From Mycobacterium lacus (GTDB lineage Bacteria; Actinomycetota; Actinomycetes; Mycobacteriales; Mycobacteriaceae): a stretch of DNA of 64,000 bases. The position numbers were made by a program, and so were the translations under genes. Location: NCBI RefSeq assembly GCF_010731535.1, contig NZ_AP022581.1, positions 186,001 to 250,000 of the forward strand. The letters run 5' to 3'. Under the pieces are notes generated by a model that was given only the letters and a program-made list of their open reading frames with translations, was not told the DNA's origin and ran no database searches. This document shows positions 51,198 through 61,554 of the stretch, piece after piece (the stretch's first letter is position 1; the number at the start of each line of letters is the position of its first letter).

Positions 51198-52112
51198 TTA
51201 CGATGCGCACTGCGCGATACCGCCGATGGCGGTTGCCTGGCCTGCCGCCCAGCCCATGAGACCGACCCAGAAACTTGCCGTGAACGTTTCGGGGGCGGCT
51301 GCGGCACCGGCAAGGAGGGAAAGGTCTCCACCCGCCATTGCGCCCAATGCCTTCATGATGTCGCCGGTGCCGCACGTGTGTTGATCGGGATGTGCGGCCA
51401 GCCATTGTTGCCATTCCTGGGCTTGTTGGATCACCTTGATGCGATTTTCGATCTCGGTGATGGGTGGGCCAGTCATGGGAGGTAGCGGCTTACCTTGGAG
51501 TTGGTAGTTAATAAAGTCCTTGATTGGCTGCGGGAGGTTCGGGGGTGCTGCGGATGTGCTGTGTTGTGTGAAATCGACCAACTGGACCCCGCTCTTGTCC
51601 GATGCGAACCCCACGGTCCCCAGATCGGCGGTGGTGGCGGTGAGCTGACCGGCGACCTTCAGGTCCGCCTCTTCCAGTTGTTCGGCGCGCAGGCGGATGT
51701 CACCGGCAAACGCTTGCGCTTGGGCTTGGCGGGCGGCCTGCTCGGCGACGTTGCTGCTGGTGCGGGTGTCGGTGACCGACAAGTCCTCGCCGACGTTGAA
51801 GCCCGCATTCTGGGCGTCCTCGACGGCGTACAGCACGCGCCGCTGGGCTGCGCTGATGTCGCCGGCACCGTTGCGCGCGATCCCGGCTGCCTGGCGCAAC
51901 TGATCGGCCTTGCCACTGACGATGGGTAAGTCGGCGCTGGTCCGCTGCCGTAACGCGTCACCGCCGGCGCCCTGCCACGCGATGGCATGCGATTCGTTTC
52001 GCATGGTCAAGAACACGTCTTCCCAGCGGTCCGCGGTCGCAGTCCAGTAGCTGGCCGTGTCGATGAGGTGCTCGGTGCTCCATGCCCGGATTTGCGACAG
52101 TGTGGCGGGCAT
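51198..52112 (-). CDS. WXG100-like, ESX secretion-associated protein
   Basis: The protein is 304 residues from ATG 52112. The N-terminal 100 residues look helical with a WXG-type turn (IAWQGAGGDALRQRT) and a preceding YWTATADRWEDVFLTMRNE. A long helical, glutamine- and alanine-rich middle and a PPITEIENRIKVIQQAQEWQQWL segment follow, ending in a glycine- and alanine-rich hydrophobic tail. No enzyme motif was seen. Mycobacterial proteins of this layout are encoded beside EspC-like partners, as here (2 bp apart). Confidence 0.68.
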   Translation of the reverse strand: MPATLSQIRAWSTEHLIDTASYWTATADRWEDVFLTMRNESHAIAWQGAGGDALRQRTSADLPIVSGKADQLRQAAGIARNGAGDISAAQRRVLYAVEDAQNAGFNVGEDLSVTDTRTSSNVAEQAARQAQAQAFAGDIRLRAEQLEEADLKVAGQLTATTADLGTVGFASDKSGVQLVDFTQHSTSAAPPNLPQPIKDFINYQLQGKPLPPMTGPPITEIENRIKVIQQAQEWQQWLAAHPDQHTCGTGDIMKALGAMAGGDLSLLAGAAAAPETFTASFWVGLMGWAAGQATAIGGIAQCAS

Positions 52113-52114
52113 CG

Positions 52115-52411
52115 CTATACCACCATCGCGTGTGTCACGGCGGCCATCCCGCCCGCCGCAGCGGCTTCTTGGTTGCCGTATCCAGCGGCGGCTGTAGCCA
52201 CGCCGGCAGCCGTGGACTGGGTCCGGGCGGTCAACGCCGCTCCCGCTGCGCCGATGGCAGCGTTGATCGCGTTGATCGCCGCCGTGGTGGCCTGGAATGG
52301 CTGCCCCGGCGAAGGCGGCGCAGGCCCGGTGAGTTGAGCGCCTGCGCCCTGCCACCCGCTGGCCGTGGCGGCTAATTGGTCGAGAACGACCTGCAGTACA
52401 TCGGATCCCAC
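52115..52411 (-). CDS. EspC-like (ESX-1 secretion-associated) small protein
   Basis: The protein is 98 residues from GTG 52411, alanine-rich and predicted helical. It has a WQG turn (TASGWQGAGAQL), a long alanine helix and a GYGNQEAAAAGGM C-terminus that fits the YxxxE-type secretion signal of type VII substrates. It probably forms a pair with the WXG100-like protein encoded 2 bp downstream. The secreting ESX system is not in this window. Confidence 0.68.
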   Translation of the reverse strand: MGSDVLQVVLDQLAATASGWQGAGAQLTGPAPPSPGQPFQATTAAINAINAAIGAAGAALTARTQSTAAGVATAAAGYGNQEAAAAGGMAAVTHAMVV

Positions 52412-52630
52412 GTGCGCGATCCTAAGCTAAGGGCGGGTGGCCTACGCTATGCACTTCGCCCTCTAGCTAGCCAAGCTAGTGGGGCGCAGGGCTGGTTTGC
52501 TCTTTGGAGGTGAGCACCAGATCTTGCCAAGAATTTGTCAAAGTCTGGTCGGGTATCACTTCGTGAATTCGCCCCGCAGCCGGATACCGATTCGCCCGCA
52601 GTGGGGCGCGGATTCGCATTCTCGGTGGGT

Positions 52631-53941
52631 ATGTCGGTCATCCGTTCAGTTGGCAACTTCCGGGTGGGCGTGCTCCTCACCATGGGTACGGTGTTTCTCG
52701 TGGCATTGACCAGCGACGTGGAATTGGATCGGGTGCTGCGGGTCCACCAGGTGCGTTCCTACCGGATCGCTTCGGTGCTGCGGATTGGCGTCGTGATGAT
52801 GGCGGTCGCTGCCATGCTCGTCGGCACTCGCCGCTCCGAATGGGCGCAGCAATCTGTCTTACTCGCCTTGTACGGATCCACGTCACTGTGCGCACTCGTG
52901 TTGGCCTGCTCTCCCGCGTTCCGCCAATGGGTAGGACTGCCCCCGTTGGACAAGATGAACCGGTTCGAGCCCTTTGCCTTCACCGCCATCGACGTGCTGG
53001 CGCTGACGGGCTTTCAGTTGCAATCCACCGACGGGATCTACCCACTGCTGATCATGACCTTGCTGCCGGTGCTGGTGGGCCTCGACGTATCATCGCGGCG
53101 CGCGGCGGTGGTGCTGGCCTGCACGCTTGTCGGGTTCGCGGTCGCGGTGGTCGAGGACCCGGTGATGGTGCGCGCTATTGGATGGCCCGAAGCCATTTTT
53201 CGGTTCATGCTCTATGCGTTCCTGTGCGCCACGGCCCTGGTGGTGGTCCGCATCGAGGAGCGCCACGCCCGTTCGGTCGCCGGCCTGAGCGCGCTGCGCG
53301 AAGAGCTGCTTGCCCAAACCATGACGGCCTCGGAGGATTTGCAGCGCCGCATTTCGGAATCCATTCACGATGGACCGCTGCAGGACGTGCTGGTCGCGCG
53401 TCAGGAGCTCATCGAGCTGCAGGCCGCCGCCCCCGATGACGAGCGCCTGGGGCGCGCGCTGGCGGGTCTGCAGGTTGCCTCCGAGCGGCTGCGGCAGGCC
53501 ACCTTCGAGCTGCATCCGGCTGTCCTCGAGGAGGTGGGGTTGGGTGCGGCGGTAAGCCAGCTGGCCGCCTACACCGCGCAGCGTTCGGGGATCAAGATCA
53601 CCGCCGACATCGACTACCCGATTCGTAGTCCGATCGATCCCATCGTGTTCGGGGTCGCCCGGGAGTTGCTGTCCAACGTGGTGCAGCATTCGAGGGCAAC
53701 GCACGCGTCGGTCAGCCTCGGGATCACCGACGACGTCTGCGTTTTGGATGTGGCCGACGACGGCGTGGGAATCACCGGCGACACCATGGCGCGCCGTCTG
53801 GGCGAGGGGCATATCGGCCTGGCGTCGCACCGGGCGCGGGTGGATGCCGCCGGCGGAGTGTTCGTCTTCCTCGACACCCCCACGGGCACCCATGTCTGCG
53901 TAGAGCTACCGCTTGACTCCCGAACGACCGCCAGCGGCTAA
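52631..53941 (+). CDS. Sensor histidine kinase 2 (paralogue of kinase 1)
   Basis: The protein is 436 residues from ATG 52631; ATG 52682 is another possibility. From TSDVELDRVLRVH onward it parallels kinase 1, with the same five-segment membrane part, ALVVVRIEERHARSVAGLSALREELLAQTM, phospho-acceptor His246 in SIHDGPLQD, RELLSNVVQHSRA and GHIGLASHRARVDAAGG. The membrane loop sequences differ most, which suggests a different signal. No response regulator is adjacent, and 49-52 kb is filled with insertion-sequence debris and ESX-like genes. Confidence 0.9.
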   Translation: MSVIRSVGNFRVGVLLTMGTVFLVALTSDVELDRVLRVHQVRSYRIASVLRIGVVMMAVAAMLVGTRRSEWAQQSVLLALYGSTSLCALVLACSPAFRQWVGLPPLDKMNRFEPFAFTAIDVLALTGFQLQSTDGIYPLLIMTLLPVLVGLDVSSRRAAVVLACTLVGFAVAVVEDPVMVRAIGWPEAIFRFMLYAFLCATALVVVRIEERHARSVAGLSALREELLAQTMTASEDLQRRISESIHDGPLQDVLVARQELIELQAAAPDDERLGRALAGLQVASERLRQATFELHPAVLEEVGLGAAVSQLAAYTAQRSGIKITADIDYPIRSPIDPIVFGVARELLSNVVQHSRATHASVSLGITDDVCVLDVADDGVGITGDTMARRLGEGHIGLASHRARVDAAGGVFVFLDTPTGTHVCVELPLDSRTTASG

Positions 53942-53948
53942 GCCAGCG

Positions 53949-55565
53949 TTACCGAACGTCAACCGACTTCCCGGTGGCTGCGGCGTGGCCCGCGCGAAAG
54001 CCGAAAACCATTGCCGGACCGATGGTTCCTCCGGCGCCACCGTAGGCCCGGCCGGTAACACCGGCCATTGCGTTGCCCGCGGCAAACAAGCCGGGTATGG
54101 GCTGCCCGCTGACATGGAGGACGCGGCCGTCACGGTCGGTCCGCGGTCCCCCTCTGGTGCCCATCGCGCCCACGCACAGCGGCACCGCGTAGAAGGGGGC
54201 GGTGTCGATCGGGCCGAGTGTCTTGCCGGCAAGCGTGGTGGCTTGCTGGTCACCCCAGTAACCGTCGTACGCGCTGGAACCGCGCCCGAAGTCGGGATCC
54301 GTGCCGGCGGCGACATGGCGGTTCCACCGCTCGACCGTGCCGATCAGGCCGTCGGCGTCGATGCCGGTCTTGGCGGCCAATTCGGTGAGGTCAGACGACT
54401 CGCAGAACCAGCCCGGGACCTGCTCATCAGGGGTGATACCCAGAAATCCGTAGCGTCGCAGGTGAATCGAGTCGAAGACAATCCATCCGCGATCGTTGAC
54501 GTACCCGCCTCGGGGATCGAGGTAGTGGAAAGCGCCGGCCATCGAGTTGTAATCGCACGCCTCGTTGACGAATCGGCGCCCGGCCTGGTTGACGATGATA
54601 CTTCTCGGCCGGGTTCGTTCCAGGCGTACGCTTCGGCTGCGCTGCTTGCCCTCGATGGTGTCGCCGGGGATCCGGACGATGGGCACCCACCACGCTTCGC
54701 CCATGTTGGCCAGGTCGGCGCCCTGAGCCATCGCCATGCGCAGCCCATCGCCGGTGTTGGTCGGCGGCGAGACCGCGCCGTGCATCGGTCCGCGCAAGAA
54801 GGCCTGCGCCAAGACCGGATCCCACTCGAAGCCGCCGGTGGCCAGAATGACGCCGCGGCGGGCGCGCACGCTGATCCGCCGTTCGGGCCCCGCGATCCGT
54901 ACCCCGGTGACCTCGCCCGCGTCGACGACGAGTTCGTCGGCCCGCCCGTTGGTGCACGGCGTCACCCCGACGTCCAGCAAGCCCTTCAGCAGGCCGGCGA
55001 CCAGCGCGGTGCCGGCCACGCACACGTCGCCGGCTCGCTCATCGACGTCGGCATGCAGGCGGGCCCTGGTCTCGGCATCGAAACCGACGTTGGACCAGTC
55101 GGCGGGAAACGATGTGATCCGCTCACCCCACGCGCCGAGCTGGGCGAGATCGAAGGGGGCCGCGCTCAGCGACCGGCCCCCGGTGGGTTTTCCGCCCGGC
55201 AGCTCGGGTTGGTAGTCGGGAAAGCCCGCCGCGATCGCGAAGCGCAGGCCGCTGTGCGCCTCGACGAAGTCGAGCATCACCGGGCCGGTTCGTACGAACG
55301 TTTCCACCAGCGCGTCGTCCATCGAACCGAAAGATTGCGCGCGCAGGTATCGCAAGGCATCGGCGACCGTCAATTCCCCGTCAGGGCAGCGGTTATGGGC
55401 CGGGATCCAGACGATCCCGCCGGACACCGCGGTGGTCCCACCGATCGTCGGAGCCTTCTCGAACAACCGCACCGAGGCGCCGGCAACCCTCGCCGCCAAT
55501 GCGGCGGTCAGCCCGGCACCGCCGGTGCCGAGCACGCAGACATCGACTTCGTGGTCCCAAGACAA
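53949..55565 (-). CDS. FAD-dependent dehydrogenase, 3-ketosteroid-delta1-dehydrogenase-like (1)
   Basis: The 538-residue protein has the FAD motif VCVLGTGGAGLTAALAA and GGTTAVSGGIVWIP near residue 45. A fumarate-reductase-type cap follows, then GVILATGGFEWD and C-terminal PGLFAAGNAMAGVTGRAYGGAGGTIGPAMVFGFRAG. This is the KstD/flavocytochrome-c layout. Relatives desaturate rings next to a ketone. The context is aromatic-ring cleavage rather than steroid genes, so a cyclohexenone-type substrate is possible. It is 13 bp downstream of the IclR gene. Confidence 0.85.
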   Translation of the reverse strand: MSWDHEVDVCVLGTGGAGLTAALAARVAGASVRLFEKAPTIGGTTAVSGGIVWIPAHNRCPDGELTVADALRYLRAQSFGSMDDALVETFVRTGPVMLDFVEAHSGLRFAIAAGFPDYQPELPGGKPTGGRSLSAAPFDLAQLGAWGERITSFPADWSNVGFDAETRARLHADVDERAGDVCVAGTALVAGLLKGLLDVGVTPCTNGRADELVVDAGEVTGVRIAGPERRISVRARRGVILATGGFEWDPVLAQAFLRGPMHGAVSPPTNTGDGLRMAMAQGADLANMGEAWWVPIVRIPGDTIEGKQRSRSVRLERTRPRSIIVNQAGRRFVNEACDYNSMAGAFHYLDPRGGYVNDRGWIVFDSIHLRRYGFLGITPDEQVPGWFCESSDLTELAAKTGIDADGLIGTVERWNRHVAAGTDPDFGRGSSAYDGYWGDQQATTLAGKTLGPIDTAPFYAVPLCVGAMGTRGGPRTDRDGRVLHVSGQPIPGLFAAGNAMAGVTGRAYGGAGGTIGPAMVFGFRAGHAAATGKSVDVR

Positions 55566-55578
55566 GCCGCCCCTCCCT

Positions 55579-56256
55579 TCAGCTCAGCAGCTTGGACAAC
55601 TCCTCCGCGGCCGCGATGACCGCGTCCTTTCCCCGCATCACGACGTCTTCGCGGTGGGAGATGAGGTTGATACAGGTTGGTGCGGACGGCGCTGGGCGGC
55701 GGACTGGCACCGCCAGACCGTAGGTGTTCGGCTCGATCTCTGCGTACGTCGTGACCCAGCCGCGCTCGCGGGCCGCGACGACCAGGTCCCGCTCTCCCGG
55801 GCGCGGGGGCATGCTCGCGAGCAACGCTATCCCGGCGGCGCCGCGGTTGAGCGGATATCGGCTGCCCTCGTGGAAGGAGAGTTGGTAGGCGACCTGGGTC
55901 GGAACGATCACCGCGATCGCCACTTGCTGGTCGCCCTCGGCGACGAGCAGTGACACCGTGGTGCCGAGATCGTCGGCCAGTGTCCGCAGCGTCGGCAGGC
56001 ACAGTTGGCGCACGTTGCGGTCGAAGGATGCGCCGAGTACGGCGAGGCCGGCCGCCGGCCGGTAGCGCCCGCCCTCGCCCTTGGCGACGAGCCGGAACTG
56101 GGCCAACGTCGTGAGCAGTCGATAGGCGATGGTCCGGTGCACGCCGACTTGGTCGGCCAGCTCAGCCATGGTGAGTCCGGTAGGGGACGCCGCCACCAGT
56201 TGCAGCGCGACCAGGCCCCTGGCCAGGGTCTGCGAACCCGTCCCCGAACCCGTCAC
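55579..56256 (-). CDS. IclR family transcriptional regulator
   Basis: The 225-residue protein has an N-terminal winged helix, ARGLVALQLVAASPTGLTMAELADQVGVHRTIAYRLLTTL, followed by an effector domain with LRTLADDLGTTVSLLVAEGDQQVAIAV and HEGSRYPLNRGAAGIALL. IclR proteins often control aromatic catabolic operons. The gene is divergent from the MhpC-like gene with a perfect 24-bp palindrome between them. Confidence 0.9.
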   Translation of the reverse strand: MTGSGTGSQTLARGLVALQLVAASPTGLTMAELADQVGVHRTIAYRLLTTLAQFRLVAKGEGGRYRPAAGLAVLGASFDRNVRQLCLPTLRTLADDLGTTVSLLVAEGDQQVAIAVIVPTQVAYQLSFHEGSRYPLNRGAAGIALLASMPPRPGERDLVVAARERGWVTTYAEIEPNTYGLAVPVRRPAPSAPTCINLISHREDVVMRGKDAVIAAAEELSKLLS

Positions 56257-56295
56257 GGTCTTGACAGACCGTGTTGTGAGAGCAAAGCTCTACAT

Positions 56296-56319
56296 ATATC
56301 GCACATCAATGTGCGATAT
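56296..56319. promoter_or_regulatory. Perfect palindrome, candidate IclR operator
   Basis: ATATCGCACAT and ATGTGCGATAT (11-bp arms, CA spacer) lie between the divergent IclR and meta-cleavage genes, 40 bp from the IclR start. A smaller dyad, GGTCTTGACAGACC, is at 56258. Binding by the IclR protein is inferred from position. Confidence 0.65.
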
Positions 56320-56389
56320 TAGCACAACAATTCTTGCCAAAAGCGAGAGTCGCATTTTCATCATCTAGCGCGAGGCCGGAGAGGGACCC

Positions 56390-57253
56390 GTGGCGGAGTT
56401 CGAGAGCATGTGGAGCGATCTCCAGGGCGTCGCGTTCGAGCAGGGCTATCTCACGGCCGGTGGAGTTCGGACCCGCTATCTGCGTGCCGGAGATGCCGGC
56501 AAGCCGGTGTTGGTGCTGCTGCACGGGTCCGGTGGCCACGCCGAGGCCTATGTCCGAAATCTCGCCGCGCACGGCGAGCACTTCTGGACGTGGGCGATCG
56601 ACATGCTCGGCCACGGCTACACCGACAAGCCCGGCCACCCGTTGGAAGTCGGTCACTACGTCGAACACCTGATCGCGTTCCTGCGGACCATCGACGCTGC
56701 GCGCGCCAGCCTCAGCGGTGAATCGCTCGGGGGCTGGGTGGCCGCGCGGACGGCCGTTGACCATCCCGACGTCGTCGACCGGCTCGTCCTCAACACGGCG
56801 GGTGGCTCCAAGGCCGATCCCGAGGTGATGGCGCGGATCGTCACGCTGTCCATGGCCGCCGTCGAGAACCCCACCCGGGAGGCCGTGCGGGCGCGGATCA
56901 AGTTGCTGATGGCGGACAAGTCCAAGGACTACGACGACTTGGTGGCCAGCCGGCAACGGATCTACCGGCAACCGGGTTTCGTCGCTGCCATGCGCGACAT
57001 CATGGCGCTGCAGGACCCCGAGATCCGGGCCCGAAACCTCCTGGGCCCGGCCGAATACGGCGCCATCACCGCCGCCACGCTGGTGCTCTGGACAAGTGAT
57101 GACCCGACCGCCGACGTGCCCGAGGGCCGCCGAATCGCGTCGATGATTCCCGGCGCGCGCTTCGAGGTGATGTCGGGCTGTGGTCACTGGCCGCAATACG
57201 AGGATCCCAAGACCTTCAACCGCCTGCACCTCGATTTCCTGCTGGGGCGCTGA
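56390..57253 (+). CDS. Alpha/beta hydrolase, meta-cleavage-product hydrolase (MhpC-like)
   Basis: The protein is 287 residues from GTG 56390. The oxyanion region [13 protein letters not shown], nucleophile elbow SGESLGGW, the acid in [13 protein letters not shown] and the final histidine in [10 protein letters not shown] form the triad. It resembles C-C hydrolases (MhpC, BphD, HsaD) that split ring-cleavage products into a 2-hydroxydienoate and an acid. Genes for the hydroxylase and extradiol dioxygenase follow directly, supporting this. Confidence 0.88.
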   Translation: MAEFESMWSDLQGVAFEQGYLTAGGVRTRYLRAGDAGKPVLVLLHGSGGHAEAYVRNLAAHGEHFWTWAIDMLGHGYTDKPGHPLEVGHYVEHLIAFLRTIDAARASLSGESLGGWVAARTAVDHPDVVDRLVLNTAGGSKADPEVMARIVTLSMAAVENPTREAVRARIKLLMADKSKDYDDLVASRQRIYRQPGFVAAMRDIMALQDPEIRARNLLGPAEYGAITAATLVLWTSDDPTADVPEGRRIASMIPGARFEVMSGCGHWPQYEDPKTFNRLHLDFLLGR

Positions 57254-58956
57254 TGGATGGCAGCGAGTTCGAGGTCGTGATCGTGGGCGCGGGCCCGGTG
57301 GGGCTGACCCTGGCCAATATCCTTGGCCTGCAAGGCGTCCGCACGTTGGTGGTCGAGGAGCGGGCGAGCTTGATCGACTATCCGCGCGGGGTCGGGCTGG
57401 ACGACGAGGCGTTGCGCACCTTCCAATCGATCGGCCTGGTGGACCGCGTCCTGCCGCACACGGTGCCCAACCAGATACTGCGGTTCGTCGACGCCCGGCG
57501 CCGGCTCCTTGCCGAAATGGCCCCGCCCGATGCCCGTTTCGGCTGGCCCAAGCGCAACGGGTTCGTGCAGCCGCTGGTCGACGCCGAATTGCTGCACGGA
57601 TTAGAGAGATTCGAGCACGTCGCGGTGTGGTGGGGCCGTCCGATGAGGTCGTGCACCCAAACCGAGGATGCGGTGACCGTCGAACTGGGCGCCAGAGCCG
57701 ATGCATGTACTGTGCGAGCGCGCTACGTGGTTGGCTGCGATGGCGGCCGTAGCATCACCCGCAGGATGATGGGTGTGTCGTTCGACGGTACGACGTCACC
57801 CATGCGATGGCTGGTGGTCGACATCGCCAACGATCCGCTGGGCCACCCCAACAGCGAGGTCGGCGCCGACCCGGAACGCCCGTACGCCTCGATCGCCATC
57901 GCGCACGGGGTTCGCCGGTTCGAGTTCATGATCCGCGCCGACGAGACCGACGAGCAGGCGGAGGATCCCGCCTTTTTGACGCGCATGCTGGCGAGGATGG
58001 TCCCGCACCCCGACCGGGTCGACGTGATCCGGCGCCGTATCTACACCCATCACTCGCGGATCGCCGGCGCGTTCCGCCGTGGCCGGTTGCTGCTGGCCGG
58101 GGACGCCGCGCACCTGATGCCGGTGTGGCAGGGGCAGGGTTACAACAGTGGCATCCGGGATGCGGCCAATCTGGGATGGAAGCTCGCCGCGGTGGTGACC
58201 GGCCGGGCCGACGACGCGTTGCTCGACAGCTACGATGTGGAGCGGCGCAAGCACGCCCGGGCGATGATCGACCTATCCACCATGGTGGGCCGCGTCATCT
58301 CTCCGACCAACCGCCGGGTCGCTGCCGCGCGCGACCTCATAGTGCGGTCCGCGTCAATTGTGCCCCCGCTCAAGCGATATGTGCTGGAGATGAGGTTCAA
58401 GCCGATGCCGCGCTACGAGCACGGCGCGGTGGTGCACTCGTTCGCGACCGAGCGGTCCCGCCACCGCGGCTCGCCGGTGGGCACACTGTTCATTCAGCCT
58501 CGCGTTGATACGCGGGGGCGGCAAGATGTCCTGCTCGACGACGTGCTGGGCGCTTGGTTCGCCGTGTTGTGTTGGAACAACAACCCCCACAAGATTCTCG
58601 GCGACGAGGCGTTCGCCAACTGGAAGGCCTTGGACGCGCGCTTCGTTGCCATCCGGCCGTCGGTCCAGCTGCACTGGGCCGACGACGACGATCCCGATGT
58701 GGTGATCGTCGGTGACCGCGCCGGTGACCTCAAATCCTGGTTCGACGCCCACCACGAATCGGTGTTGTTCCTGCGGCCCGATCGGTGCATCGCGGGCGCC
58801 TGCATAGCTCAGCGCGCGCCCGAGCTGAGCGCCGCGCTCATTGACGCCCTCACACTGTCTGGTAGAGGGGGTGATTTCCCAAGTGCCACTGGCTCTCTGC
58901 TGTATGTCCCACAGCCCGCTACTGAAGCTACCCGGGCCGCCGCAGGACCTGCTTGA
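57253..58956 (+). CDS. mhpA: FAD-dependent aromatic hydroxylase (MhpA-like)
   Basis: The protein is 567 residues from ATG 57253, whose A is shared with the hydrolase stop. FAD motif [18 protein letters not shown], the mid-protein GCDGGRS and the flavin-binding [29 protein letters not shown] are diagnostic of class A monooxygenases. The protein follows the 3-(3-hydroxyphenyl)propionate hydroxylase pattern. It would ortho-hydroxylate a phenol to a catechol for the next enzyme. The C-terminal thioredoxin-like domain is present. The true substrate may differ from phenylpropionate. Confidence 0.88.
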   Translation: MDGSEFEVVIVGAGPVGLTLANILGLQGVRTLVVEERASLIDYPRGVGLDDEALRTFQSIGLVDRVLPHTVPNQILRFVDARRRLLAEMAPPDARFGWPKRNGFVQPLVDAELLHGLERFEHVAVWWGRPMRSCTQTEDAVTVELGARADACTVRARYVVGCDGGRSITRRMMGVSFDGTTSPMRWLVVDIANDPLGHPNSEVGADPERPYASIAIAHGVRRFEFMIRADETDEQAEDPAFLTRMLARMVPHPDRVDVIRRRIYTHHSRIAGAFRRGRLLLAGDAAHLMPVWQGQGYNSGIRDAANLGWKLAAVVTGRADDALLDSYDVERRKHARAMIDLSTMVGRVISPTNRRVAAARDLIVRSASIVPPLKRYVLEMRFKPMPRYEHGAVVHSFATERSRHRGSPVGTLFIQPRVDTRGRQDVLLDDVLGAWFAVLCWNNNPHKILGDEAFANWKALDARFVAIRPSVQLHWADDDDPDVVIVGDRAGDLKSWFDAHHESVLFLRPDRCIAGACIAQRAPELSAALIDALTLSGRGGDFPSATGSLLYVPQPATEATRAAAGPA

Positions 58957-59821
58957 CCAGGTCGGCGGCGCGATCGGCCAAGCGCGAGAATTCGTCCGGG
59001 CCTTCGACCCCGAACTCGTCGTCATCTTTTCCCCGGATCACTACAACGGCTTCTTCTACAAGGTGATGCCGCCGTTCTGTATCGGCACGCGCGCGAACGG
59101 AGTCGGCGATTACGGCACCCACGCCGGACCGCTCGACGTTCCCGCGGACCTCGCGCAGGACTGCGCCAAGGCCGTGCTCGGCGCGGGAGTTGACGTCGCA
59201 GTGTCGGCGAGCATGGACGTGGATCACGGCACGGTCCAGCCGCTGGAGAACCTCTTCGGCGCGGCCACCTCGCGACCGGTCATTCCGATCTTCATCAATG
59301 CGATCGCCGTACCGCTAGGGCCTTTACACCGTTGCCGGGCGCTCGGCACCGCGGTGGGCCGCTACGTGGCAACCCTGGACCGCAGGGTCCTGGTGGTTGG
59401 ATCCGGTGGGCTCTCGCATAGCCCTCCCGTGCCGGATCTGGTGACCGCGGGGCCCGCGGTGGTGGAGCGGATCGTGCACGGCCGGCCAATGACGCCGCAG
59501 CAGCGGCGGGCCCGGCAGGCCGCCGTGATCGATGCGGCCAAGAGCTTCGCCAAGGGGTCCGGCGACCTGCAGCCCCTCAATCCGGCGTGGGATCATCGCT
59601 TCCTGGAAATCATTGACGGGGGCCACCTCGGCGATCTGGATCAATGGTCGAACTCGTTCGTGGTGCACGAGGGTGGAAGCTCCGCCCATGAAATCAGAAC
59701 GTGGATAGCGGCTTTCGCGGCGCTGTCGACGGCGGGGCCCTACCGGACCAGGGTGCGCTACTACAAGGCGGCTGCCGAACTGATTGCCGGCTTCGCCATC
59801 AGAACGGCGGCGCCGGTGTGA
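58871..59821 (+). CDS. mhpB: Extradiol ring-cleavage dioxygenase, class III (MhpB-like)
   Basis: The protein is 316 residues from GTG 58871 with AGAGGGG upstream; GTG 58883 is also possible. LigB-type residues are CMSHSPLL with the first His, [23 protein letters not shown] and [14 protein letters not shown]. It should open a catechol ring next to one hydroxyl using Fe(II) and oxygen, matching MhpB. The start lies 86 bp inside the end of the hydroxylase gene. It couples by GTGA to the next gene. Confidence 0.88.
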   Translation: MISQVPLALCCMSHSPLLKLPGPPQDLLDQVGGAIGQAREFVRAFDPELVVIFSPDHYNGFFYKVMPPFCIGTRANGVGDYGTHAGPLDVPADLAQDCAKAVLGAGVDVAVSASMDVDHGTVQPLENLFGAATSRPVIPIFINAIAVPLGPLHRCRALGTAVGRYVATLDRRVLVVGSGGLSHSPPVPDLVTAGPAVVERIVHGRPMTPQQRRARQAAVIDAAKSFAKGSGDLQPLNPAWDHRFLEIIDGGHLGDLDQWSNSFVVHEGGSSAHEIRTWIAAFAALSTAGPYRTRVRYYKAAAELIAGFAIRTAAPV

Positions 59822-61554
59822 TCGCCGCACATTTGGCTGGGTTCGATCACGTTGTCGATGTGCTCGTCATCGGGTCCGGCGGCGGCGGCATGACGGCCGC
59901 GTTGACCGCCGATGCCGACGGCCTGCGGACATTGGTCGTGGAAAAGTCCTCCTACTTCGGGGGTTCCACCGCCCTGTCCGGCGGCGGGATGTGGGTACCC
60001 GGGGCACCCGCGCAGCGCAGGGAGGGCTATGCCCCTCCGCCCGACGGCGTCGTCGAGTACCTGCGGCTGATCACCGACGGCCTGGTCAGCAAGGAGCGGA
60101 TACGGCAGTATGTCGAGTCGGCGCCGCGGATGCTGGAGTTCCTCGAAGGGCTCAGTGCGTGGCTTGAGTTCGTTTGGAAGCCAGGCTATGCCGATTACTA
60201 TCCGGAATTGCCGGGCGGCTCCGAACAGGGCAGTACCATCAACGTGCCGCCCATCGATCTGCGCAAACTCGGAGCCGACGAATCCAGGCTACTCAAGCCG
60301 CTGGCGCTCGCGCCCAGGGGAATCTGGCTGGGTCCCAAGGAACTACGCTCATTCTACCAGATCCGGCAATCATGGGCCGGCAAGGGCGTTCTGCTCAAGC
60401 TCGTTTCGCGGATGGTGCGAGCCAGGGTCTTCGGCGAGCGGATGGCCGCGATCGGACAGTCGCTGGCGGCGCGGCTGAGGCTGGCGATGAAAGAGCGCGG
60501 CATCCCCCTGTGGCTGAACTCGCCGATGGTGGAGCTGCTTACCGACGCCGACGGATCGGTGACCGGCGCAGTGGTGGACAGCGGCGCAGGGTTGCGGCGG
60601 ATCGGCGCGCGCCACGGGGTGATCCTGGCTTCCGGGGGCTTCGACCACGACCTCGCCTGGCGCCGGGAGCAACAGCCCCTGGTCGAGCAGGACTGGAGCT
60701 TCGGCAACCCCGCCGCGATGGGCGACGGCATCCGCGCAGGCCAAAAGATCGGGGCGGCAACCGAACTCCTGGACGAGGCCTGGTGGTTCCCGGCCATTCA
60801 ATGGCCGGACGGGCGAATGCAATTCATGCTCAACGAACGGATGATGCCGGCGCAGTTCATCGTCAACGGCGACGGTAGGCGGTTCATCAACGAGGCCGCG
60901 CCCTACATGGACTTCGGCCACGCCATGATCGCGGGCCAGAAGTCCGGGGTGACGCACATCCCGTGCTGGCTCGTCACCGATCACCGGTCCTTCAATCGCT
61001 ATGTCATCGCCGGCCATCTGCCGATACCGAGGATCCCCGGGGCGCCAGTGCCCACCGGCCACAAGGTCCCCGCGGCCTGGCTGGAATCCGGAGTGGTCAA
61101 AGCCGCATCGAGTTGGGACGAACTCGCGGCCAGGATCGGAGTGCCCGCGGCCCACCTGCGCGCCACCGCGACGCGTTTCAACGCGCTGGCGCGCAAGGGT
61201 CACGACGACGACTTCAACCGCGGCGACAGCGTCTACGACAACTACTACGGTGATCCGACCCTGCCCAACCCCAACCTGTACCCGCTGGGCGATCCGCCGT
61301 ACTACGCGTTTCGAATCGTCCTGGGCGACCTGGGAACGTCAGGCGGTCTACGCACCGACGAGTATGCGCGGGTACTGCGCCCCGACGACACGGTTGTGCG
61401 CGGCCTGTACGCGGTCGGCAACACGGCCGCGCCGGTGATGGGCCGCAGCTACGCCGGCGCCGGGGCAACCATCGGTCCGGCCATGACCTTCGGCTTTGTC
61501 GCAGCGAAACACCTTGTCGCACAGGCTCTTAATTCCCATAGGAGGTACCGATGA
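59818..61554 (+). CDS. FAD-dependent dehydrogenase, 3-ketosteroid-delta1-dehydrogenase-like (2)
   Basis: The protein is 578 residues from GTG 59818 (overlap with MhpB). [46 protein letters not shown] and [34 protein letters not shown] are the KstD family blocks, and the length is typical. It is only moderately like the 53949 protein. Together they bracket the meta-cleavage genes, which suggests stepwise ring desaturation feeding aromatisation. That is inference. Confidence 0.87.
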   Translation: MIAAHLAGFDHVVDVLVIGSGGGGMTAALTADADGLRTLVVEKSSYFGGSTALSGGGMWVPGAPAQRREGYAPPPDGVVEYLRLITDGLVSKERIRQYVESAPRMLEFLEGLSAWLEFVWKPGYADYYPELPGGSEQGSTINVPPIDLRKLGADESRLLKPLALAPRGIWLGPKELRSFYQIRQSWAGKGVLLKLVSRMVRARVFGERMAAIGQSLAARLRLAMKERGIPLWLNSPMVELLTDADGSVTGAVVDSGAGLRRIGARHGVILASGGFDHDLAWRREQQPLVEQDWSFGNPAAMGDGIRAGQKIGAATELLDEAWWFPAIQWPDGRMQFMLNERMMPAQFIVNGDGRRFINEAAPYMDFGHAMIAGQKSGVTHIPCWLVTDHRSFNRYVIAGHLPIPRIPGAPVPTGHKVPAAWLESGVVKAASSWDELAARIGVPAAHLRATATRFNALARKGHDDDFNRGDSVYDNYYGDPTLPNPNLYPLGDPPYYAFRIVLGDLGTSGGLRTDEYARVLRPDDTVVRGLYAVGNTAAPVMGRSYAGAGATIGPAMTFGFVAAKHLVAQALNSHRRYR

